A program made the translations under genes and the position numbers. The notes under the pieces were generated by a model. That model searched no databases and was not told the origin of the DNA. It worked only from the letters and a program-made list of their open reading frames with translations. From the NCBI RefSeq assembly GCF_011303755.1, contig NZ_CP049885.1, positions 646,001 to 710,000 of the forward strand: DNA of 64,000 bases, written 5' to 3'. This document shows positions 1 to 11,646 of the stretch, one piece after another (within the stretch, counting starts at the first letter, position 1; each line of letters opens with the position of its first letter). Origin of the DNA: Acidovorax sp. HDW3 (GTDB lineage Bacteria; Pseudomonadota; Gammaproteobacteria; Burkholderiales; Burkholderiaceae_C).

Positions 1-2
1 TG

Positions 3-1883
3 CTGTTCGCCAACTTTGCCGAGGCCCTGGCCGAAGGCCGCAGTAAGGCGCAGGCGGCCAGCCTGCGCGGCCTCAAAAAGCAGACCTGGGCCAAGCGGCT
101 CGACGGCAGCCGCTACGAGGGCGGCCACCACGCGCGCAGCGAGCTGCCCTGGCTGCCCATCGAGGCCGACAGCCTGCGCAAGGGCGACATCGTGCTGGTC
201 GAGGCCGGCGAGGTGATCCCGGCTGACGGCGAGGTCATCGACGGCGTGGCCTCGGTGGACGAGTCGGCCATCACGGGCGAATCGGCGCCGGTGATCCGCG
301 AGGCGGGCGGCGACTTTTCCGCCGTTACCGGCGGTACGCGCGTGCTGTCGGACTGGATCGTGGCGCGCGTGGCGGTGAACCCGGGCGAGACCTTCGTCGA
401 TCGCATGATCGCCATGGTCGAAGGCGCGAGCCGCAAGAAAACGCCCAACGAGATTGCGCTCACCATCCTGCTCGTCGGGCTGACGCTGGTGTTCCTGCTG
501 GTGATCGCCACGCTGCTGCCGTTCTCGCGCTTTGCCGTGGCGCAAGCCGTGAACGCGGGAGGGAGTGGCACCGTGGTCAGCATCACCGTGCTGGTGGCGC
601 TGCTGGTGTGCCTGATTCCGACCACCATCGGCGGCCTGCTTTCGGCCATTGGCGTCGCCGGCATGAGCCGCATGATGCAGGCCAATGTCATCGCCACCTC
701 GGGCCGTGCCGTGGAGGCGGCGGGCGACGTGGACGTGCTGCTGCTGGACAAGACCGGCACCATCACCCTGGGCAACCGCCAGGCCAGCAGCTTCATCGCC
801 GTGCGCGGCGTGAGCGAGCAGCAGCTGGCCGACGCGGCGCAGCTGGCCTCGCTGGCCGACGAGACGCCCGAGGGCCGCAGCATCGTCGTGCTGGCCAAGC
901 AGCGGTTCAACCTGCGCGAGCGCGACGTGGCCAAGCTGGGCGCGCAGTTTGTGCACTTCACGGCGCAAACGCGCATGAGCGGAGTTGACCTGGGCGATGG
1001 CCGCAGCATCCGCAAGGGCGCGGCCGAGGCCGTGCGCCGCCATGTCGAATCGCTGGGCGGCTCCTTTCCCGCCGAGCTGCAGCAAAGCGTGGACGACATT
1101 GCGCGCCGGGGCAGCACGCCGCTGGTGGTGGCCGAGGGCAGCCGCGCGCTGGGCGTGGTTGAGCTCAAGGACATCGTCAAGGGCGGCATCAAGGAGCGCT
1201 TTGCCGAGCTGCGCCGCATGGGCATCAAGACGGTGATGATCACCGGCGACAACCGCCTCACCTCCGCCGCCATTGCCGCCGAGGCCGGGGTGGACGACTT
1301 CCTGGCCGAGGCCACGCCCGAGGCCAAGCTGGCGCTGATCCGCGAGCACCAGGCCAAAGGCCAGCTGGTGGCCATGACCGGCGACGGCACCAACGACGCC
1401 CCGGCGCTGGCCCAGGCCGACGTCGCCGTGGCCATGAACACCGGCACCCAGGCCGCCAAGGAAGCCGGCAACATGGTGGACCTGGACAGCAACCCCACCA
1501 AGCTGATCGAGATCGTCGAGACCGGCAAGCAGATGCTGATGACGCGCGGTGCGCTCACCACCTTCAGCATTGCCAACGACCTGGCCAAGTACTTCGCCAT
1601 CATCCCGGCGGCCTTCGTCAGCACCTACCCGCAGCTGGCGGCGCTCAACGTCATGGGGCTCGCCAGCCCGGACTCGGCCATCCTGTCGGCGGTGATCTTC
1701 AACGCGCTGATCATCGTCGTGCTCATCCCGCTGGCCTTGAAGGGCGTGCCGTACCGTGCCGTGGGCGCCGCCGCACTGCTGCGCCGCAATCTGCTGATCT
1801 ACGGCCTGGGCGGGGTCATCGTGCCCTTCATTGGCATCAAGCTGATTGATGTGCTGATTTCCGCTCTATGGCTTGTAGGATAA
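3..1883 (+). CDS. kdpB: KdpB, potassium-transporting P-type ATPase subunit B (5' end outside window)
   Basis: Catalytic subunit of the inner-membrane KdpFABC high-affinity K+ pump; it hydrolyses ATP through an aspartyl-phosphate intermediate. The reading frame is open from base 3, so the true start lies upstream; about 626 residues are present of a family length near 680. Visible motifs are the actuator TGES, the phosphorylation motif DKTGTIT (Asp codon at 747), and [11 protein letters not shown] in the P domain, followed by C-terminal membrane segments. The C-terminus aligns by eye to the normal end of KdpB, so it is not obviously truncated. The stop codon touches a dispersed repeat, and kdpC does not follow. 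Confidence 0.97.
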   Translation: MFANFAEALAEGRSKAQAASLRGLKKQTWAKRLDGSRYEGGHHARSELPWLPIEADSLRKGDIVLVEAGEVIPADGEVIDGVASVDESAITGESAPVIREAGGDFSAVTGGTRVLSDWIVARVAVNPGETFVDRMIAMVEGASRKKTPNEIALTILLVGLTLVFLLVIATLLPFSRFAVAQAVNAGGSGTVVSITVLVALLVCLIPTTIGGLLSAIGVAGMSRMMQANVIATSGRAVEAAGDVDVLLLDKTGTITLGNRQASSFIAVRGVSEQQLADAAQLASLADETPEGRSIVVLAKQRFNLRERDVAKLGAQFVHFTAQTRMSGVDLGDGRSIRKGAAEAVRRHVESLGGSFPAELQQSVDDIARRGSTPLVVAEGSRALGVVELKDIVKGGIKERFAELRRMGIKTVMITGDNRLTSAAIAAEAGVDDFLAEATPEAKLALIREHQAKGQLVAMTGDGTNDAPALAQADVAVAMNTGTQAAKEAGNMVDLDSNPTKLIEIVETGKQMLMTRGALTTFSIANDLAKYFAIIPAAFVSTYPQLAALNVMGLASPDSAILSAVIFNALIIVVLIPLALKGVPYRAVGAAALLRRNLLIYGLGGVIVPFIGIKLIDVLISALWLVG

Positions 1884-1908
1884 GCGCAAGCAGCTATTAA
1901 AAATATAG
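1884..1908 (-). repeat. Dispersed repeat, half-copy abutting kdpB stop
   Basis: On the minus strand this reads AATAGCTGCTTGCGCTT, the core of the repeat family seen throughout the window. It begins directly after the kdpB stop codon. The similarity may extend into the last kdpB codons. Confidence 0.7.
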
Positions 1909-1910
1909 TG

Positions 1911-2063
1911 ATGCCTGCCTTTGACCTGACCCTTGCCGATGGCCTGGCCCTGCTCGCTGCGCTGGCCGTGCTGGTGCTGCCCATGGCACTGGCCTGGCTG
2001 CTGGTGCGGCGCAGCGCGGGCGAGCGCAAGGCACAGCCCACCCCACCCGAGCACGAGCGCTGA
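1911..2063 (+). CDS. Small single-span membrane protein in the kdp locus
   Basis: A 50-residue open frame in the position normally held by kdpC. It has one hydrophobic helix (about residues 10-28, Ala/Leu-rich) followed by a basic and polar tail (RRSAGERK...). An in-frame GTG lies just before the ATG. It is longer than KdpF (about 29 residues, normally upstream of kdpA) and not recognisable as KdpC, which is about 190 residues. Function unknown; an accessory or degenerate Kdp peptide is possible. The short length makes expression uncertain. Confidence 0.5.
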   Translation: MPAFDLTLADGLALLAALAVLVLPMALAWLLVRRSAGERKAQPTPPEHER

Positions 2064-2110
2064 GCCGTCCTGGTGGTGAATCCTTTTTCTCTTTTTCCAC
2101 GGATTTTGTG

Positions 2111-2938
2111 ATGCAACGTCTTCTCAACTCTTTTGCACTGGCTGCAGTCCTGGCCGGCGCCGTGACGACACCCGCCCAGGCCGAACCCGGCTGGAGCGCC
2201 AACCTCAACCTCGCGAGCCACTACCGCTTTCGCGGTATCGACCAGACCTGGGGCCGCCCAGCGGTGCAGGGCGGCATCGACTGGAACCACGAGGGCGGTT
2301 GGTATGCCGGTGCCTGGGCCTCCAACGTCAGCCAGCGCTCCTACCCCGGCGGCGGCGCCGAGATCGACCTGTATGGCGGCTACAACGGCAAGATTGGCGA
2401 CGTCTGGAGCTATACCGCTGGCGTCTATGGCTACCTCTATCCCGGCGCCAACCTGCGCCATGCGCAATGCCCCTCGGCGGCCTTCTCTGCCCCCTGCGAC
2501 GGCCTGCCCAGCCAGCGTTTCAACACCCTGGAGCTCAACGCCGGCCTGGGCTGGAAGTGGCTCGCCTACAAGCTGTCGGTATCGGCCACCGACTACTTCG
2601 GCGCCAACCAGCGCACCGGCTACAGCGGCGGCACCAGCGGCACGCTCTACCACGACCTGACGCTGACCGTACCGCTGTCGGACACGCTGAACCTCATCGC
2701 TCACGCCGGCTACACCGACGTCCGCGCCCGCTACGGCGCACACAAGCCCAGCTACGCCGACTGGCGCGTGGCGCTGGGCCAGAGCTTCGAGGGCGGCTGG
2801 AACGCCAGCCTGGCCGCCGTCGGCGCTAGCAACGATGGCATGTACCGCCCGCCCAGCGGCGGCCTGTCGGCCACCAATGGCGCCACGCGTGCGCTCAACC
2901 GCACGGTGGTGGTGCTGCAGGTCGGCAAGACCTTCTGA
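2111..2938 (+). CDS. TorF-family putative outer-membrane porin
   Basis: 275 residues with a clear signal peptide (hydrophobic stretch then a TPAQA-E cleavage region near residue 25). The mature part resembles the conserved family TIGR02001/TorF putative porins: it starts with LNLASHYRFRGIDQTW and has alternating Gly/aromatic beta-strand patterns, ending in a terminal Phe typical of outer-membrane beta-barrels. An ATG at 2111 is preferred over the overlapping GTG at 2108. It lies between kdpB and kdpD, so a role in letting K+ or other ions reach the inner-membrane pump is an inference from position only. Confidence 0.8.
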   Translation: MQRLLNSFALAAVLAGAVTTPAQAEPGWSANLNLASHYRFRGIDQTWGRPAVQGGIDWNHEGGWYAGAWASNVSQRSYPGGGAEIDLYGGYNGKIGDVWSYTAGVYGYLYPGANLRHAQCPSAAFSAPCDGLPSQRFNTLELNAGLGWKWLAYKLSVSATDYFGANQRTGYSGGTSGTLYHDLTLTVPLSDTLNLIAHAGYTDVRARYGAHKPSYADWRVALGQSFEGGWNASLAAVGASNDGMYRPPSGGLSATNGATRALNRTVVVLQVGKTF

Positions 2939-2988
2939 GCGTTCCTCTGGCCGCCACCTGTGCCAGTCCTGAGGACATAACATTCGCC

Positions 2989-5754
2989 ATGTCCGCACTG
3001 CCCGATACGCACGACGACCCGCGCCCCGACCCCGACGCGCTGCTGCGCCAAGTCCACGCCGACGCCGCGCGCGCCGAGCGCGGGCGGCTGAAGATTTTCT
3101 TTGGCGCCTCGGCGGGCGTGGGCAAGACCTACGCCATGCTGCAGGCCGCGCGCGCCGCCCAGGCGCAGGGGGCCGTCTTGACGGTGGGCCTGGTCGAAAC
3201 CCATGGCCGCGCCGAGACCGAGGCGCTGGTGGCCGGCCTGCCGCTGCTGCCCCTCAAAGAGGTGCCGCACAAGAACCGCAGCCTCAAGGAGTTCGACCTG
3301 GATGCGGCCCTGGCCTTCGGCGCCGTGCACCTGGGCGGGGCCGCGCCGCCGCTGGTGCTGCTCGACGAGCTGGCGCACAGCAACGCGCCTGGCTCGCGCC
3401 ACCCCAAGCGCTGGCAGGACGTTGAGGAGCTGCTGACCGCCGGCATCGACGTCTGGAGCACGATGAACGTGCAGCACCTCGAAAGCCTCAACGACATCGT
3501 CGGCGGCATTACCGGCATCCGCGTCTGGGAGACGGTGCCCGACACGCTGTTCGACGCCGCCGACGAGGTGCTGGTGGTCGATCTGCCGCCCGACGAGCTG
3601 CTGGCGCGGCTGGCGGCCGGCAAGGTCTACATCCCCGCGCAGGCCGAGCGCGCGGCGGCCAACTTCTTCCGCAAGGGCAACCTGATTGCGCTGCGCGAAC
3701 TGGCACTGCGCCGCACGGCCGACCGGGTGGACAGCCAGATGCAGACCTGGCGCCGCACCGCCGGCAATGCCCGCGGCGGCCAGCCGCAGTGGTCCACGCG
3801 CGACGCGCTGCTGGCCTGCGTAGGGCCCGGTGCAGGCGGCGAGGCCGTGGTGCGCAGCGCCGCGCGCCTGGCGACGCAAAGCGGTCTGCCCTGGCACGCC
3901 GTTTTCGTCGATGCGCCCTCGCAGCAGAACGTGGCCCCGGCCGAGCGCGAGCAGGCCCTGCGCGCGCTCAAGCTGGCGCAGGAGCTGGGCGCGGGCGTTG
4001 CCACGCCCACCGGCGCCGACGTGGTGCACACGCTGGCGCGCTATGCGCGCGAGCACAACCTCTCGCGCCTGGTGCTGGGGCGGCGCAGCGGGCGCCGGCA
4101 GTGGCGCGCCTCGCTGACCGAGCGTCTGGCCGAGCAGACGCCGGACATGGACATCCTGCAGGTGCCGCTGCCGCTGCAGGCGGGCGCCGCGCCGCCGCAG
4201 CAGCGTGCGCCCGGGGCCACGGCGCCCGTCCCCTGGCTGGGCTACGCGGTGGCCACAGGCGCCTGCTTTGCCGTGGCCCTGCTGGCCACGCCGCTCAGCA
4301 GCGTGCTGGAGCTGACCAACATCGTCATGCTGTTTCTGCTGGTGGTGGTGGGCGTGGCGCTGCGCTACGGGCGCGGGCCGGCCATGCTGGCGGCCTTTCT
4401 GGGGGTGGCGCTGTTTGACTTTTTCTTTGTGCCGCCCCGGCTGTCGTTCAACGTCAGCGACGTGCAATACCTCATCACCTTCACCGTGATGCTGGTGGTG
4501 GCCCTGGTCGTGGGCCAGCTCATGGCCAGCCTGCGGGCCCAGGCGCGCGCCGCCACCGAGCGCGAGCGGCGCGTGCGCGGGCTCTACCAGATGTCGCGCG
4601 AGCTTTCCGCCGTGCTGCAGGTGGAGCAGGTGGCGGAGGTGGGGGCGCGTTTTCTGCGGGCCGAATTCAATGCTCCATCGGCTCTGCTGGTGCTCGATGA
4701 CGACAACCATCTGGTGCTGCAGCCCGGCGCCTCGGCGCAGGTCGATCACGCCGTGGCGCAATGGTGCTTCGACCGGGGCGAGGCCGCAGGCCGGGGCACG
4801 AACACGCTGCCGGCCAGCGCCAGCCTGATGCTGCCGCTCAAGGGCCCCATGCGGCTGCGCGGCGTGCTGGTGCTGCAGCCGGCGCAGGCCAGCACGCTCA
4901 CGCCCGAGCAGCGCCAGCTGCTCGACACCTGCGCCTCGCTGCTGGCGATCTCCATCGAGCGCATCCACTACATCCAGGTGGCGCAGAGCACCACGGTGCA
5001 GATGGAGTCCGAGCGCCTGCGCAACTCGCTGCTCTCGGCCATCTCGCACGACCTGCGCACGCCGCTGGCGGCGCTGGTGGGGCTGGCTGACACCTTGGAG
5101 CGCACACAGCCGCCGTTGCCGCCGGCGCAGGCCGAGATCACCGCCGCCATGCGCGAATCGGCGCAGCGCATGAACGCCCTGGTGGCCAACCTGCTCGATA
5201 TGGCGCGCCTGGAGTCGGGCGGCGTGCCCCTGCGCCGCGAATGGCAGCCGCTGGAAGAAGTGTTGGGCAGCGCCCTGGCCGCCTGCCAGCCGGTGCTGGC
5301 GCGGCACCCGGTGGAACTGCAGCTGCCCGATGACCTGCCGCTGCTGCACCTGGACGCCACGCTGCTCGAACGCGTGCTGGCCAACCTGCTGGAGAACGCC
5401 GCCAAGTACACGCCAGCGGCCACGCCCATTCGCATTGCCGCCACGCCGCTGGCGCAGGAGCTGCGCATCACCGTCGATGACGACGGCCCCGGCCTGCCGC
5501 CGGGGCGCGAGGAGGCGGTGTTCGAGAAGTTCGAGCGTGGCAGCAAGGAATCGAGCGCGCCGGGCGTGGGCCTGGGGCTGGCCATCTGCCGCGCCATCGT
5601 GCAGGCGCATGGCGGGCGCATCTGGGGCGAAAATCGCCTGCAGGACGGCCGGGTCGCCGGTGCGCGCTTCGTCATCGTGCTGCCGCGCGGCACGCCGCCG
5701 CAGGACGACGGCAGCCAGGCCTTTGCCGCGCAGCCGGGCCCAGAGACACCATGA
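2989..5754 (+). CDS. kdpD: KdpD, osmosensitive K+ channel sensor histidine kinase
   Basis: Membrane sensor kinase that controls the kdp operon through KdpE. The 921 residues show the whole family architecture: an N-terminal KdpD domain with Walker A GASAGVGKT, a universal-stress-protein-like domain near residues 270-390, four closely spaced membrane helices around 415-510, a GAF-like region, a HisKA domain with ISHDLRTPLAAL (phospho-acceptor His about residue 687), and an ATPase domain with NLLENAAKYTP and DDGPGLP. It overlaps kdpE by four bases (ATGA), which indicates translational coupling. Length fits the family. Confidence 0.97.
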   Translation: MSALPDTHDDPRPDPDALLRQVHADAARAERGRLKIFFGASAGVGKTYAMLQAARAAQAQGAVLTVGLVETHGRAETEALVAGLPLLPLKEVPHKNRSLKEFDLDAALAFGAVHLGGAAPPLVLLDELAHSNAPGSRHPKRWQDVEELLTAGIDVWSTMNVQHLESLNDIVGGITGIRVWETVPDTLFDAADEVLVVDLPPDELLARLAAGKVYIPAQAERAAANFFRKGNLIALRELALRRTADRVDSQMQTWRRTAGNARGGQPQWSTRDALLACVGPGAGGEAVVRSAARLATQSGLPWHAVFVDAPSQQNVAPAEREQALRALKLAQELGAGVATPTGADVVHTLARYAREHNLSRLVLGRRSGRRQWRASLTERLAEQTPDMDILQVPLPLQAGAAPPQQRAPGATAPVPWLGYAVATGACFAVALLATPLSSVLELTNIVMLFLLVVVGVALRYGRGPAMLAAFLGVALFDFFFVPPRLSFNVSDVQYLITFTVMLVVALVVGQLMASLRAQARAATERERRVRGLYQMSRELSAVLQVEQVAEVGARFLRAEFNAPSALLVLDDDNHLVLQPGASAQVDHAVAQWCFDRGEAAGRGTNTLPASASLMLPLKGPMRLRGVLVLQPAQASTLTPEQRQLLDTCASLLAISIERIHYIQVAQSTTVQMESERLRNSLLSAISHDLRTPLAALVGLADTLERTQPPLPPAQAEITAAMRESAQRMNALVANLLDMARLESGGVPLRREWQPLEEVLGSALAACQPVLARHPVELQLPDDLPLLHLDATLLERVLANLLENAAKYTPAATPIRIAATPLAQELRITVDDDGPGLPPGREEAVFEKFERGSKESSAPGVGLGLAICRAIVQAHGGRIWGENRLQDGRVAGARFVIVLPRGTPPQDDGSQAFAAQPGPETP

Positions 5755-6437
5755 ACGCCATCCGCATACTGATCGTCGAGGACGAGGACAACATCCGCCG
5801 CTTCGTGCGCCTGACCCTGGCCGCCGAGGGCTACGAGGTGTTCGAGGCGGCCAGCTTGCAGCGCGGCCTGATCGAGGCCGGCACGCGCCGCCCTGACCTG
5901 CTGGTGCTCGACCTGGGCCTGCCCGACGGTGACGGCGTGGACTTGATTCGCGAGCTGCGCACCTGGTCGGCCATGCCCATCATCGTGCTCTCGGCGCGCA
6001 GCAGCGAGGCCGACAAGATCGCCGCCCTGGACGCCGGCGCCGACGACTACCTGGTCAAGCCCTTCGGCGCTGGCGAGCTGCTGGCGCGCGTGCGCGCCCA
6101 GCTGCGCCGCCAGCAGGGGCCCACGGCGGCGGGCGAGCCGCTGCTGCGCTTTGGCGACGTGGCCATCGACCTCACCCGGCGCAGCGTGGCGCGCGCCGGC
6201 CAGGCGCTGCACCTGACGCCGATCGAATACCGCCTGCTGACCTACCTGGCGGCGCACCCGGAAAAGGTGCTCACCCACCAGCAGCTGCTGCAGGCCGTCT
6301 GGGGCCCGGGCCACGCCAGCGACACGCACTACGTGCGCGTGCACATGGCCAACCTGCGCAAAAAGCTCGAAGACGACCCGGCGCGCCCGCGCCACCTGTG
6401 CACCGAGGCGGGCATCGGCTACCGGCTGGTGGTGTGA
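5751..6437 (+). CDS. kdpE: KdpE, response regulator of the kdp operon
   Basis: OmpR/PhoB-type response regulator of 228 residues. The receiver domain (1-120) carries the acidic pair near VEDED, the phospho-acceptor Asp54 in LLVLDLGLPDGDG and the conserved Lys in LVKPF. The C-terminal winged-helix domain has the usual TPIEYRLLTYLAAH and HTHYVRVHMANLRKKLE-like pattern. Its start overlaps the kdpD stop. The partner KdpD would phosphorylate it to activate kdp transcription at low external K+. Confidence 0.97.
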   Translation: MNAIRILIVEDEDNIRRFVRLTLAAEGYEVFEAASLQRGLIEAGTRRPDLLVLDLGLPDGDGVDLIRELRTWSAMPIIVLSARSSEADKIAALDAGADDYLVKPFGAGELLARVRAQLRRQQGPTAAGEPLLRFGDVAIDLTRRSVARAGQALHLTPIEYRLLTYLAAHPEKVLTHQQLLQAVWGPGHASDTHYVRVHMANLRKKLEDDPARPRHLCTEAGIGYRLVV

Positions 6438-6445
6438 GCAGACCG

Positions 6446-6471
6446 CTTGAAAACAGGGGGGTGTGCCATCA
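6446..6471 (+). promoter_or_regulatory. Candidate sigma-32 heat-shock promoter of clpB
   Basis: CTTGAAA at 6446-6452 matches the sigma-32 -35 element. It is followed after about 12 bases by TGCCATCA (6464-6471), which partly matches the -10 consensus CCCCATNT. It lies 50-75 bases upstream of the clpB start, a classic heat-shock gene. Confidence 0.5.
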
Positions 6472-6519
6472 CGTAGAGGTCATTCAACTATGGTTGACAC
6501 ACACAAGGGAGCCCTCCCC

Positions 6520-9120
<2,601 letters not shown>

Positions 9121-9129
9121 CGCTGCCCT

Positions 9130-9156
9130 CCCCGCGCCGCCTGGGCGCGGGGTTTT
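9130..9156 (+). terminator. Rho-independent terminator after clpB
   Basis: A perfect 9-bp stem, CCCCGCGCC (9130-9138) with GGCGCGGGG (9144-9152), with a short loop, followed by TTTT. It starts ten bases after the clpB stop. Confidence 0.8.
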
Positions 9157-9171
9157 AGAGAAGGATTGGAT

Positions 9172-9486
9172 TTGACCGATTTTTTTGCCACCGTCATCGG
9201 TTGGGTGCTGCGCGCGGTGCTGGTGCTCGCCGGTTTGGTGTTTTTCCTGAGCCTGCTCGCCGCCGCCACGCTGCTGGCCTTGTTGTGGCTGCTGCGTGCG
9301 CTGTGGGCGCGGGCCACGGGCCAGCCGGTGGTGGCCTGGCGCATGGGCATCGATCCGCGCGCCGGCTTTGGCCGCGTGTACCGCAGCGCCGAGCGCTGGA
9401 CGCCCCCGGCGCGCCGGCGTGGCGGTGTCCTGCCCGGGGCCGACAGCGTTACCGACGTTACCGTGCGGGAAGTGCGCAAACCCTAA
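9172..9486 (+). CDS. Small membrane protein of unknown function
   Basis: 104 residues from a TTG start at 9172, chosen because AAGGA lies six bases upstream; a TTG at 9166 is the alternative. It has a strongly hydrophobic N-terminal half (about residues 8-45, one long or two short membrane helices, Leu/Ala/Val-rich) and a basic C-terminal half with WRMGIDPRAGFGRVYR. The family is not recognised beyond being a conserved-looking hypothetical protein. The clpB terminator separates it from clpB; the next gene starts only 24 bases downstream. Confidence 0.6.
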   Translation: MTDFFATVIGWVLRAVLVLAGLVFFLSLLAAATLLALLWLLRALWARATGQPVVAWRMGIDPRAGFGRVYRSAERWTPPARRRGGVLPGADSVTDVTVREVRKP

Positions 9487-9510
9487 TTTGGCCGAGCCCA
9501 GCGCCCTATC

Positions 9511-10959
9511 ATGCAGCGCATGAAAACCGAAGACATCCGCGCCCTGTTCGACGCCCAGTACCAGGCCAGCCGTGCCCAGACTGAGGTGCCCCTGCTTTTG
9601 CGCCGCGAGCGCCTGCTGCGGATGCGCCGGCTCATTGACGAGCACCAGGGGGCGCTGTCGGCGGCGATGCAGGCCGACTTCGGGATGCGTTCGCCGCGCC
9701 TGTCCGAGGTGGCGGATTTTTTTGTGCTGCGCGCGCTGCTGTCGCACACCGAGTCGCACCTGGCGCGCTGGATGAAGCCGCAAAAGGTTTCGACCCCGCT
9801 GCACCTGCGCCCGGCGCGCGCCTACATCGCGCGCCAGCCGCTGGGCGTGGTGGGGGTGATTTCTCCTTGGAACTACCCGGTGCAGCTGGCGCTGGCGCCG
9901 GCCATCACCGCGCTGGCAGCGGGTAACCGTGTGCTGCTCAAGCCCAGCGAGCTCACGCCGCACACCAGCGCCAAGCTCGCCGAGGTGGTGGGCCAGTTCT
10001 TTGCGCCCGAGGAGTTTGCCGTCGTCCAGGGCGACGCGGCCACGGCGGCGCTGGTGGCTTCGCTGCCGTTTGACCATCTGGTGTTCACTGGCTCCACGGC
10101 GGTGGGGCGCAAGGTGGCGCAGGCGGCAGCGGCCAACCTCACGCCCACCACGCTGGAATTGGGCGGCAAGTCGCCCTGCATCGTCGATGCTGGCGCCAAT
10201 CTGCAGGACGCGGCCCTCAAGATCGCCCACGGCAAGCTGCTTAACGCCGGCCAGACCTGCATTGCGCCCGATTACCTGCTGCTGCCCAGGGGCAGCGAGG
10301 CGGCGTTCACGGCCGCCTACCGCGCCGCCGTGGCGCAGCTGTTCCCGCAGATCGAAGGCAACCCCGACTACGCCGCCATCATCACGCCGCGCCACCTGGC
10401 GCGCCTGCGCACCATGCTGCAGCAGGCCCAGACCCAGGGGGCCGAGGTGGTCAACGTGCAGCCGGCGCCGCCGCAGCCCGTGCCCAACCACCAGGGCGGC
10501 CTGGGCGAGGGCATCAGCCGCCAGCTGGCGCCGACGCTGGTGTTTGGCGCCACCTCGGCCATGCAGCTGATGCAGGAAGAAATTTTCGGCCCCATCTTGC
10601 CGGTGGTGACCTACGAGCGGCTCGACGACGCCATCACGCACATCAACGCCGGCCCGCGCCCGCTGGCGCTGTACTGGTTTGGCAGCGACAACGCCGCGCG
10701 CGACCGGGTGCTGGCCTGCACCGTCAGCGGTGGCGTGACGGTGAACGACACGCTGATGCACATCGCGCACGACAACCTGCCGTTTGGCGGCGTGGGCGAT
10801 AGTGGCATTGGCGCCTACCACGGCGAGATCGGTTTCTTGCGCCTGACGCACCAGAAGGCGGTGCTGCTGCAGTCGCCGCTGTCCATGGGCTGGCTGTTCT
10901 ACCCGCCCTACGGCGCGCGTTTTGACCGCGTGATGGCGCTGCTGCGGCGCTGGTTGTGA
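9511..10959 (+). CDS. Aldehyde dehydrogenase, coniferyl-aldehyde dehydrogenase type
   Basis: NAD(P)+-dependent oxidation of an aldehyde to the acid. 482 residues, the shorter class-3-like size. Motifs visible: SPWNYPVQLALAP, the NAD-site FTGSTAVGRKVA, the glutamate motif ELGGKSPCIV, and NAGQTCIAPDY with the catalytic Cys. The protein ends with hydrophobic YPPYGARFDRVMALLRRW, as in the coniferyl aldehyde dehydrogenase/ALDH3 group. Two possible ATG starts (9511 and 9520). The substrate cannot be read from the sequence; fatty or aromatic aldehydes are likely. Confidence 0.88.
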   Translation: MQRMKTEDIRALFDAQYQASRAQTEVPLLLRRERLLRMRRLIDEHQGALSAAMQADFGMRSPRLSEVADFFVLRALLSHTESHLARWMKPQKVSTPLHLRPARAYIARQPLGVVGVISPWNYPVQLALAPAITALAAGNRVLLKPSELTPHTSAKLAEVVGQFFAPEEFAVVQGDAATAALVASLPFDHLVFTGSTAVGRKVAQAAAANLTPTTLELGGKSPCIVDAGANLQDAALKIAHGKLLNAGQTCIAPDYLLLPRGSEAAFTAAYRAAVAQLFPQIEGNPDYAAIITPRHLARLRTMLQQAQTQGAEVVNVQPAPPQPVPNHQGGLGEGISRQLAPTLVFGATSAMQLMQEEIFGPILPVVTYERLDDAITHINAGPRPLALYWFGSDNAARDRVLACTVSGGVTVNDTLMHIAHDNLPFGGVGDSGIGAYHGEIGFLRLTHQKAVLLQSPLSMGWLFYPPYGARFDRVMALLRRWL

Positions 10960-11118
10960 GGGGATGGCGTGAGGGGATTACGGCTGGCTTGTGACGCTTG
11001 TCAAGGCCGAAACCAGTATGTGCACGGGGCAGTTGCACAGGGGGGCTAGAGGTGTAGCGGGCAAATTTGCGACAATCGCAGGTTTTCCGAATTTCCCCCT
11101 CTCTCCCGGTTCCCCCCC

Positions 11119-11640
11119 ATGTCGAGTATCCAGGTTCGTCCGGCCACGTTGCGTGATGCCAAGGCCATTGCACAGATTCACACCACTTCCGCGCAAGAGG
11201 CTTACAAAGGGCTGTTGCCCGATGATCAATTGAAATCCATGTCTTCGGTGGAGAAGCGCCAGGCTTACTGGCGCGAAGCCATCGAGTACTGCGAGCCCCA
11301 GGTGCAAGTTGCCGTCGATGGCGACAAGATCGTCGGCTTCGTCGGTTTTGACCGTTCGCGCGACGCCAAATCGCGCCAAACCACGGGCGAAATCTGGGCC
11401 ATCTACGCCGCCCCCAGCCACTGGAACCAGGGCGTGGGCGTGGCCTTGTGGGACGCCGCCCGCGACGGCCTGTCCGAAGAGGGCTGCACCACCGTCACCG
11501 CCTGGGTGCCGCTGCGCAACGAGCGCGCGCTGCGCTTTCATGAAATGGCCGGCTTCAAGCGCGAGATGAGCACCGCCAAGACCGCCGTCGTCGGCGGCGT
11601 GAAGATCGAAGAAGTGCGCCTGCAGCGCCCCCTGAGCTAA
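11119..11640 (+). CDS. GNAT-family N-acetyltransferase
   Basis: 173 residues with the GNAT fold pattern: N-terminal VRPATLRDAKAIAQIH, a central GFVGFDRSRD strand, and the acetyl-CoA motif region WAIYAAPSHWNQGVGVALWDAA followed by TAWVPLRNERALRFHEMAGF. It transfers an acetyl group from acetyl-CoA to an unknown amine. It ends six bases before the methyltransferase start, so the two may be co-transcribed. The substrate is unknown. Confidence 0.9.
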   Translation: MSSIQVRPATLRDAKAIAQIHTTSAQEAYKGLLPDDQLKSMSSVEKRQAYWREAIEYCEPQVQVAVDGDKIVGFVGFDRSRDAKSRQTTGEIWAIYAAPSHWNQGVGVALWDAARDGLSEEGCTTVTAWVPLRNERALRFHEMAGFKREMSTAKTAVVGGVKIEEVRLQRPLS

Positions 11641-11646
11641 ACCACC

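Noticed and set aside
1911-2063. Assignment of the 50-residue peptide as KdpF or KdpC
   Set aside because: KdpF is about 29 residues and precedes kdpA; KdpC is about 190 residues with a conserved periplasmic domain. Neither fits.
2752-5610. A 952-codon minus-strand frame opposite kdpD
   Set aside because: Shadow of kdpD with His/Arg/Gln-rich low-complexity protein.
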